A DNA stretch of 64,000 nt from Blastomussa wellsi (lineage: Eukaryota; Cnidaria; Anthozoa; Scleractinia; Plerogyridae): positions 17,543,339 through 17,607,338 of the forward strand of contig OX393568.1 of NCBI GenBank assembly GCA_947652115.1, read 5' to 3'. The translations under genes and the position numbers were made by a program. Shown here piece after piece: positions 61,901-64,000 of the stretch; within the stretch, counting starts at the first letter, position 1; every line of letters starts with the position of its first letter. The notes below the pieces were generated by a model. It searched no databases. It was not told where the DNA came from and saw only the letters and a program-made list of their open reading frames with translations.

Positions 61901-63812
61901 TTTGAAGAAGTTTTCGTCCTGATAAGAGACATCATTCTCGCAACAGATCTCGCTCATCACTTAAGAATCCTTCAAGACATTAAAAAAATGGCAGAAGGTG
62001 GGTGAGCTAGTCCATTGTTCTCTGTTTTTTAAAAGCTCTGGTCAAAGGCTCGAGTCGTGACATATAGTGACTATCGATAATAGTTGCATTTAATCTCCCC
62101 TAAATATCATGCGCGTAGTCAAACGGGAAAAACTATCATCGACTATCATTAACATTTGATTATAGTTGATGATAGTTAATGATATTTGGTGGTGAAACGG
62201 GAGCGCCCGTTTCAGGTTATCATCGACTATCGTTTACCGTTTGGCCAGGGCTTTTAAGCTCGGCTAAGAGTTCCATACAACACCGCTATTAATTGTTTTT
62301 CAGTTTACTTTTTGTTTATTTTTGACACCTCTCAGCTATGCTCTTAAATGAAATAATAGGGACCTTCAGATCGGAGTACGAGTACGAGCAAGACTTTTCT
62401 AACGAATTTCTCGTGCCTTTGCTTTCACATTTTACAGCAATCTTTCACCGACAGTCTCCTTTTCAACTGATTAGCAACTGGAAAGAGTGAAGCTTCTGGG
62501 ACAGTAACTGGATTGAAATTCGAAAGTCGTACTCCTACTCTCGTACTCGTACTCCGATCTGAAGGTCCCTATTAGAGAACGAGTACGACTTTTCAAACGT
62601 AGTGCTTATGCTTTTCACACCAATCTGATTCTCGTACCGATGGCAAGCCACTGGGAAGAGTGAGGGCTTGAAAACGTTAAACTGGCTTGAAATTCGAAAG
62701 TGGTACTTGTTCTCCGATCTGAAGGTCCCTATTGTGATTATTGATGTTCTAGTAGTGGAGCAGCTCGTGAAAGTTTGTGATTCTGCTGGTTCTCATGTTT
62801 AGCAGTTGTCTTCGTTTTGAGGACTAGGGACATTGTTCCTGTTCTTTGTTTTATTGTTCCCTCGGAGGATTGCGAGCCCCTTCTTTAGACTTTTAGACTT
62901 TATTTTTTATTTAAACACGGTAAATCTATCAGATAAAATAATAATAATAAAAATTACAATCTACTTTAATCTGTATAAACATGATCTAAAAATTTAAATA
63001 GTAAAAATAGAAATCCGAGATCTCCCTCTGGATTGTTGTTTGACGTTTCTCTCATTTTGTTGACAGATGGTTTTGATGGTAATTCCAAGGATCATCACAC
63101 TCTTCTTGTCTTCCTCATGATGACAGCAAGTGATTTGTCGGATCAAACTAAGAGCTGGGAAGGAACGAGAAGAACGGCGGTAAGCCGAACCATGTGCTAA
63201 GCATGGGCTGAGCATTTGCTGAACATGGCTAATTTCTTTACTTCAGTTTTAAAGGCGGTGGCAAACGGCGACACATTGTTGCTAATGGCGATTTGTTGCG
63301 CGCGAAAACGCAGCGACATTTGTTGCGGATACAAAATGTTTCTGAATAAAATCAGGAACCGTTATTTGTCTCGGACACAAAATTTGTGTCCGCAACAATG
63401 TTGCGCGCGCGGGCAAACAGGGAAAAATTTGTATCCGCAACATCGTGTCTGTTTCGACCTTTATTTTTTTAAAACCTTTTTTCTGTTATACAGGACCTGA
63501 TATACACTGAATTTTTCTCGCAAGGTGATAAGGTAAGATCTCAATTTCTCTCAACAGAGAGATGTGCTATTGTTCTTTAGAAATTTTTATAATTCGGTAT
63601 CGCTTTCACGGATTCGTTTTGTTTCGCGGTGAAGAAAATATGTGAGTAGAAAACCTTGTTGTTGTGTTTCGTGAGGTTGTGCTAATATCGTCATCGTATT
63701 TGCAGGAAAAACACATGGGAATTACTCCGATCGAAATGATGGACCGAGACCGAGCGTGTATTCCTAAACTTCAAATCGACTTCTTAGATGCAATTGCACT
63801 TCCGGTATACAG
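33801..63812 (+). CDS. PDE2A: PDE2A ortholog, cGMP-stimulated cyclic nucleotide phosphodiesterase (33 exons, 3' end outside window)
   Basis: This gene encodes a class I cyclic nucleotide phosphodiesterase that hydrolyses cAMP and cGMP and is activated when cGMP binds its GAF-B domain. I joined 33 exons by reading GT-AG splice sites in phase; they give about 851 residues without a stop. The order is a hydrophobic N-terminus, an N-terminal conserved region, GAF-A (about 209-360), GAF-B (about 386-533), a linker helix and the HD catalytic domain (about 600 onward). Both GAF domains carry the NKxnFx3DE signature (N328/K329...F336/D340/E341 and N505/K506...F512/D516/E517). Catalytic motifs are [10 protein letters not shown] (H639, H643), [14 protein letters not shown] (H679, D680), TASDLSDQ (D788) and the substrate glutamine Q839. 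Residue-level similarity to mammalian PDE2A is strong throughout, so another PDE family is unlikely. Vertebrate PDE2A is somewhat over 900 residues, so the C-terminal exon(s) are missing here. Residue numbers assume a start at 33801. Confidence 0.94.
34268..43043 (+). CDS. PDE2A: PDE2A exons 2-6: conserved N-terminal region before GAF-A
   Basis: Exons are 34268-34357, 38284-38387, 39980-40092, 42081-42130 and 42987-43043. Exon 2 follows a strong acceptor (long T tract, then CAG) and reads [20 protein letters not shown] and later LLPRV, matching the D-L-L-ID-L...LPRV pattern I recall in vertebrate PDE2A. An ATG inside exon 2 (34301) could mislead start prediction, but the conserved sequence begins before it. 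Exon 6 encodes [19 protein letters not shown]. Intron 2 (34358-38283, 3.9 kb) is the longest. Intron 3 carries a Penelope fragment and intron 4 a TTAA-flanked element. This region is less conserved than the rest and has no motif I can name. Confidence 0.85.
37980..38105 (+). repeat. Degenerate tandem repeat in PDE2A intron 2
   Basis: Units like CTTCGATTGTGCTT and CTCTTTGATCA recur several times with variation. The stretch is pyrimidine-rich (plus strand) and non-coding. Confidence 0.45.
38691..38769. repeat. Hairpin MITE fragment in PDE2A intron 3
   Basis: CTTATTAACCGAGCTTAGTT and TTGACCTCGG pair with CCGAGGTCAA-type sequence and CTCGGTTAATAAG. It is a short foldback 110 bp left of Penelope copy 2. 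Confidence 0.6.
38877..39314 (+). mobile_element. Penelope-like element, 5'-truncated copy 2, in PDE2A intron 3
   Basis: The copy starts inside the GIY-YIG region ([11 protein letters not shown] on the plus strand) and runs through the same broken C-terminal frame, 3' UTR and terminal segment as copy 1. It is in the sense orientation of PDE2A, 489 bp after exon 3. The hammerhead-like region 39212-39258 has the core CTGACAA and a shortened stem II, so it is probably dead. Confidence 0.82.
39212..39258 (+). ncRNA. Degenerate hammerhead-like motif (Penelope copy 2)
   Basis: Stem I (GATTCGCT / AGCTCTTGAATC), CTGACAA, a shortened stem II, GAAA and CGTC are present in hammerhead order. G8 of the core is A here and one stem II base is lost, so cleavage is unlikely. 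Confidence 0.4.
40434..41145. mobile_element. TTAA-flanked element in PDE2A intron 4
   Basis: Ends TTAAGGTGGTAGAC and GTCTACCACCTTAA are perfect inverted repeats enclosing about 0.7 kb. No transposase is encoded. The flanking TTAA suggests piggyBac-type integration. Confidence 0.65.
43468..50607 (+). CDS. PDE2A: PDE2A exons 7-14: GAF-A domain
   Basis: Exons are 43468-43552, 45272-45324, 45943-46017, 46327-46365, 47169-47237, 48847-48883, 49220-49322 and 50496-50607. They encode residues about 182-372. In PDE2 the GAF-A domain mainly supports dimerisation. The best-conserved part is exon 13, with [10 protein letters not shown] and [10 protein letters not shown]. Exon 14 supplies RFSSFDEEN and the closing helix [20 protein letters not shown]. 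Exon 12 is only 37 nt but keeps phase (G|AT joins to exon 13). Exons 11 and 14 use AAG rather than CAG/TAG acceptors. Introns 7 to 13 hold a TTAA-flanked element, a MITE, a GATC-rich foldback and Penelope ends. Confidence 0.88.
43813..44414. mobile_element. TTAA-flanked element in PDE2A intron 7
   Basis: The left end TTAACCCATTGACTCCT and right end AGGAGTCAATGGGTTAA are inverted, with TTAA at both borders and CCC...GGG termini as in piggyBac-type elements. A 114-codon frame inside (43873-44217) shows no transposase features. Confidence 0.7.
44444..44483 (+). repeat. Short tandem duplication
   Basis: TGTGCAAGCAACAACAAACTT-type sequence occurs twice in tandem just right of the TTAA-flanked element. 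Confidence 0.6.
44700..44965. repeat. Probable MITE remnant in PDE2A intron 7
   Basis: GCCCAGGCCAAACAAGG at the left and CAGCCTTGTTTGTCCCAG at the right are loosely inverted, with GAGAGT/GAGTTGATGA units inside. Boundaries are uncertain. Confidence 0.35.
45664..45880. repeat. MITE in PDE2A intron 8
   Basis: AGTATGGCCACCCAACAAAC and AGCCAATCAGAGAGCG on the left pair with CCTCTGATTGGCT and GTTTGTTCAGTGGCCACACT on the right. It lies 60 bp before exon 9. Confidence 0.6.
46660..46700 (+). repeat. AATA/ATTA simple repeat
   Basis: ATAAATAAATAAATC then AATTAATTAATTAATTAA in PDE2A intron 10. Confidence 0.85.
46815..47105 (+). repeat. Repeat rich in GTCAGGGAA units, PDE2A intron 10
   Basis: GGTCAGGAAATGGTCAGGGA, TCAGGGAATTTCA and related units recur irregularly. 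It ends about 65 bp before exon 11. Confidence 0.45.
47903..48358. mobile_element. Foldback element packed with GATC sites, PDE2A intron 11
   Basis: Inverted ends ATCCCTGGTGAAAAATCTT and AAGATTTTCACCAGGGAT enclose degenerate repeats of AAAGATCTTT / AAGGATCCTT. I count 25 GATC sites in 456 bp, where chance would give about two. There is no frame of note. The inverted ends suggest a DNA-transposon-like unit whose interior grew by internal repetition. Confidence 0.7.
49440..49640 (-). mobile_element. Penelope-type terminal fragment, family 2
   Basis: The stretch holds the intact hammerhead core at its left edge and the segment TATATAAGCCTTGCGCGGAA (minus strand) before it. I take it as the long-terminal-repeat-like end of a second Penelope-type family. 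The right boundary is not clear and no coding part is visible. Confidence 0.45.
49446..49482 (-). ncRNA. Hammerhead ribozyme with intact core (second Penelope-type family)
   Basis: Minus strand: ATCC (stem I), CTGATGA (49472-49478), a stem II of GCTG/CGGC, GAAA (49454-49457), GCTT and GGAT closing stem I. The core matches the hammerhead consensus CUGANGA...GAAA...UH exactly. Stem III would be the self-complementary AGCU, so the ribozyme would act as a dimer. Predicted cleavage is 3' of the UU before GGAT. It lies in PDE2A intron 13, antisense to the gene. Confidence 0.6.
49693..49884. mobile_element. Two Penelope 3' ends joined as an inverted repeat
   Basis: A minus-oriented terminal segment (about 49693-49785) meets a plus-oriented one (about 49786-49884), giving a near-perfect palindrome of about 190 bp in PDE2A intron 13. 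Each half has the GAAACGTCAGC ribozyme portion, and the junction falls in the hammerhead stem II/core area. A downstream tail (49885-49942, cttcccaccgacgcagcac...) continues into Penelope sequence. Confidence 0.7.
50048..50087 (+). repeat. 20-bp tandem duplication
   Basis: GATGCTGTGAGTTAGTTGTA occurs twice in a row. Confidence 0.7.
50270..50421 (+). mobile_element. Penelope terminal segment plus downstream tail, repeated
   Basis: CTCTCGAATCTCTTTACGG, the TTGATAA palindrome remnant and the tail cttcccaccgacgcagcac...ccccctctat repeat the sequence at 49811-49942. The start is disturbed by a short CTCGAATCAG duplication. It ends about 75 bp before PDE2A exon 14. Confidence 0.65.
51166..51318. 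repeat. Palindromic MITE in PDE2A intron 14
   Basis: CCAGGCTCCGGTTGTTCAAA and GGTGGATAACGCTATCCAC pair with GTGGATAGCGTTATCCACTC and TTTGAACAACCGGGGCCTGG. The inner parts (CACTATCCAGTGAATA) also pair. Confidence 0.8.
51620..56013 (+). CDS. PDE2A: PDE2A exons 15-22: linker and cGMP-binding GAF-B domain
   Basis: Exons are 51620-51659, 52604-52667, 53693-53783, 54175-54232, 55181-55262, 55475-55509, 55628-55666 and 55940-56013. They encode [33 protein letters not shown] and then GAF-B. Features matching the mammalian cGMP pocket as I recall it are CSLF and KVFDG (S409, F425, D426), DAYSHPLF and KTGFRTRN. The GVAQLCNK segment (Q502) has glutamine where I recall glutamate in mammalian PDE2A; glutamine at this place occurs in GAF domains of other cyclic-nucleotide PDEs. 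The domain closes with [19 protein letters not shown]. Exon 17 uses an AAG acceptor. The fold and the binding signature are complete. Confidence 0.92.
51815..51950. repeat. Inverted-repeat element in PDE2A intron 15
   Basis: TGAGTCAACTTTGTCCCGTA and TCTTTTTATTTTTA pair with TAAAAATAAAAAGA and TACGGGACAGGGTTGACTCA. A 104-codon frame crosses it and is not thought to be a gene. Confidence 0.7.
52872..52979. repeat. Palindromic MITE in PDE2A intron 16
   Basis: AGTAGATAAAATAT and GATCTGTATGGGCATTTACA on the left are matched by TGTAATGCCCATACAGATC and ATATTTTATCCTACT on the right. Confidence 0.75.
54394..54765. repeat. Repeat with ACACGGGA(C/T)GATTTTTA units, PDE2A intron 18
   Basis: GTTACACGGGACGATTTTTA, ACACGGGATGATTTTTAACG, TTAACGCAACATTGTTGC and AACGCAACAGTGTTGCGTTT recur. 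This is a composite of hairpin units; boundaries are approximate. Confidence 0.5.
54819..54838 (+). repeat. (AGATA)n microsatellite
   Basis: Four AGATA units following a C run at 54797-54809. Confidence 0.85.
56140..56420 (+). repeat. Poly-G headed repeat, PDE2A intron 22
   Basis: A G run (56143-56170) is followed by ACTCCCTTATATGGGCTATA, a GATAGGGTATGGTTTTTT stretch and two CCTAAACAGGGT copies. The same order (G run, TACTCCCATACATGGGC, GATAGGGTACGGTTTTT) occurs at 30250-30330, so it is a dispersed family. Confidence 0.55.
56583..56950 (+). CDS. PDE2A: PDE2A exons 23-24: linker helix between GAF-B and catalytic domain
   Basis: Exons are 56583-56660 and 56828-56950. Exon 23 encodes [20 protein letters not shown] and MIYHMT, close to the LLYKKVNEAQ...ANEMMMYHMK stretch of vertebrate PDE2A. 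This is the connecting helix that transmits the GAF state to the catalytic site. Exon 24 encodes the variable segment ending [13 protein letters not shown], just before the catalytic core. Exon 24 begins after a gtttgaag acceptor (AAG). Confidence 0.9.
57405..63812 (+). CDS. PDE2A: PDE2A exons 25-33: HD-type phosphodiesterase catalytic domain (incomplete)
   Basis: Exons are 57405-57475, 58413-58535, 59200-59278, 59389-59436, 60324-60398, 61898-61997, 63067-63179, 63494-63532 and 63706-63812. They carry the general-acid histidine and metal ligands ([26 protein letters not shown]) and the glutamine of [17 protein letters not shown] that orients the purine. Exon 28 (16 codons, [13 protein letters not shown]) is preceded by tcataag, again an AAG acceptor; the nearer CAG at 59286-59289 would give an immediate stop. 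The last visible donor is at 63813 (gtaaga), and the window ends 188 bp into intron 33. Intron 29 contains a truncated LINE starting at the donor, and intron 30 an inverted copy of its 3' end. Confidence 0.93.
57513..57665 (+). repeat. tRNA-like SINE fragment, PDE2A intron 25
   Basis: GTAGTAGCCTAATGGTTAGC resembles a tRNA A box; ATTGTGTTGCGTTCTT and CAGTGCCTCTTTCCACCC follow, a layout shared with the fragment at 6984. Not a functional tRNA. Confidence 0.4.
57678..57895. repeat. Foldback element with tandem GTATTTTTTTGGGT units
   Basis: GGGGTACTCGAAGTATATGC and ATGACGGGGG pair with CCCCCGTCATGTATACTTCG and AATGCCCCC. Three to four GTATTTTTTTGGGTT-type units lie between. In PDE2A intron 25. 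Confidence 0.7.
58105..58286. repeat. Long palindromic MITE in PDE2A intron 25
   Basis: CCATTTTCGCATTGCCCATA, ATACACCTTGTTTACCCCCC and AAAATTTTGCATAA pair with the mirrored right arm ending GGCAATGCGAAAATGG. Arms of about 60 bp, nearly perfect; it looks young. Confidence 0.8.
58810..58975. repeat. CATAAG hexamer-type repeat element
   Basis: GGTTCTCACTAGCGCATAAG followed by repeated CATAAG and AGCATA units, with an inverted piece (CTTATGTCGGCTTGTGCTTA). In PDE2A intron 26. Confidence 0.6.
59505..59645 (+). repeat. Imperfect tandem duplication, PDE2A intron 28
   Basis: TATGGTTAGAAAGCCATTGT and TATGGTCATGAAGCGATTGT, each followed by a TCTGT...ATAT segment, mark two diverged units of about 75 bp. 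Confidence 0.5.
60399..61375 (+). mobile_element. 5'-truncated LINE (non-LTR retrotransposon) in PDE2A intron 29
   Basis: The element begins inside the reverse-transcriptase catalytic motif ([11 protein letters not shown]) and runs through the RT C-terminal region to a 3' UTR ending in aataaaaataaagtctaag and a short tandem of the same motif. Truncation at the 5' side is typical of target-primed insertion. The family looks like the CR1/L2/RTE type, which I cannot separate by eye. Confidence 0.85.
60401..61201 (+). pseudogene. LINE reverse-transcriptase C-terminal fragment
   Basis: The open frame from 60401 to 61057 encodes YADD, then [28 protein letters not shown] and [13 protein letters not shown], all typical of non-LTR reverse transcriptases. 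The frame stops at 61057. The usual C-terminus ([20 protein letters not shown] and ELRQA) follows in a different frame to about 61200, so an indel has broken the gene. Confidence 0.85.
61560..61750 (+). repeat. GTTGCG...GGGCAAACAGGGAAA repeat, PDE2A intron 29
   Basis: TTGTTGCGCACACAAAACG and CGCGGGCAAACAGGGAAACA recur at 63255-63450. Same orientation on both sides of exons 30-31. Confidence 0.5.
62031..62256. repeat. MITE in PDE2A intron 30
   Basis: Left AAAAGCTCTGGTCAAA and right TTTGGCCAGGGCTTTT are inverted ends; the arms hold GACTATCGATAATAG and ATCATCGACTATCG. Confidence 0.6.
62354..62573. repeat. MITE with AATAGGGACCTTCAGATCGG ends
   Basis: Ends AATAGGGACCTTCAGATCGG and CCGATCTGAAGGTCCCTATT are perfect inverted repeats, followed inward by GAGTACGAGTACGAG / CTCGTACTCGTACTC. 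Confidence 0.8.
62574..62733. repeat. Adjacent partial copy of the same MITE
   Basis: AGAGAACGAGTACGACTTTT starts directly after the first element and ends with TCCGATCTGAAGGTCCCTA TT. The left terminal sequence is missing. Confidence 0.7.
62884..63014 (-). mobile_element. 3' end of the same LINE family, inverted, in PDE2A intron 30
   Basis: The sequence is the reverse complement of 61250-61375 with few differences (AATAAAGTCTAAA tail, GTGTTTAAATAAA, ATCTGATAGATTTACC). Only about 130 bp of the 3' end is present, ending 52 bp before PDE2A exon 31. Confidence 0.85.
63255..63450 (+). repeat. GTTGCG...GGGCAAACAGGGAAA repeat, PDE2A intron 31
   Basis: It contains two nested units (ACATTTGTTGCGGATACAAA and GACACAAAATTTGTGTC) and GCGGGCAAACAGGGAAAAAT. 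It ends 44 bp before exon 32. Confidence 0.5.
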
Positions 63813-64000
63813 GTAAGAGCTTAAGGTTCGTGATAATCTTCCCTTCTCAAGTCACTACTATCCCTATCCTAAGTACTAAAAGGAATCCACTCGGTTTCAA
63901 CAAAATTGGTTCGTTTCATTCGATGTCCATTGTTCGCAGTTTTTGGATAGGAAGAACGTCTCTTGTAATCAAAATTTCGTATATTCGAGTTTTTTGCTGT

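Noticed and set aside
61550..61960. 136-codon minus-strand frame
   Set aside because: It overlaps PDE2A exon 30 on the other strand and a repeat; a shadow.

Overview
The window reads as animal nuclear DNA, most likely from an anthozoan cnidarian and probably a stony coral. It is A+T-rich and intron-dense, with GT-AG splice sites and many short hairpin-type transposons. It also holds ends of Penelope-like retroelements, tRNA-headed SINE-like sequences and a truncated LINE. There are no bacterial operons, ribosome binding sites or CRISPR arrays. The species assignment is inference.

Two genes are secure. At 23.0-24.3 kb (+) lies a complete, intronless class A (rhodopsin-family) G-protein-coupled receptor of 433 aa, probably a peptide or amine receptor. 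From 33.8 kb to the right edge (+) lies a multi-exon ortholog of PDE2A, the cGMP-stimulated 3',5'-cyclic nucleotide phosphodiesterase. I could join 33 coding exons in a continuous frame, about 851 residues: a hydrophobic N-terminus, a GAF-A domain, a GAF-B domain and most of the HD-type catalytic domain. The last exon(s) lie beyond the window. Both genes belong to signal transduction (receptor; cGMP/cAMP turnover), but nothing in the sequence ties them together.

Region by region. 1-9.9 kb holds no convincing gene, only a foldback element, a TTCG microsatellite, a SINE-like piece and unassigned AT-rich DNA. 9.98-14.5 kb has a TATA box and possible small exons that could encode a short secreted basic peptide (speculative), plus a TTAA-flanked element and a Penelope end. 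14.5-22.9 kb is mostly repeats and AT-rich DNA with one unexplained 171-codon minus-strand ORF at 17 kb. 24.4-33.8 kb is a dense field of hairpin elements, a Penelope-like element with a GIY-YIG endonuclease remnant, a tRNA-like SINE head and (ATT)n arrays. 33.8-64 kb is the PDE2A gene, whose introns carry a second Penelope fragment, two TTAA-flanked elements, a GATC-rich foldback element, hammerhead-ribozyme-like Penelope ends, several palindromic MITE-like elements and LINE remnants.

The points most worth checking are: (i) an N-terminus of the PDE2A protein that resembles the membrane-targeting mammalian PDE2A2 isoform; (ii) an intact-looking hammerhead ribozyme core at 49.45 kb; (iii) PDE2A exon 30 flanked by oppositely oriented copies of one LINE 3' end, a layout that favours exon circularisation; (iv) a truncated LINE that abuts a PDE2A splice donor; (v) a 456-bp element carrying 25 GATC sites; and (vi) the candidate small secreted-peptide gene.
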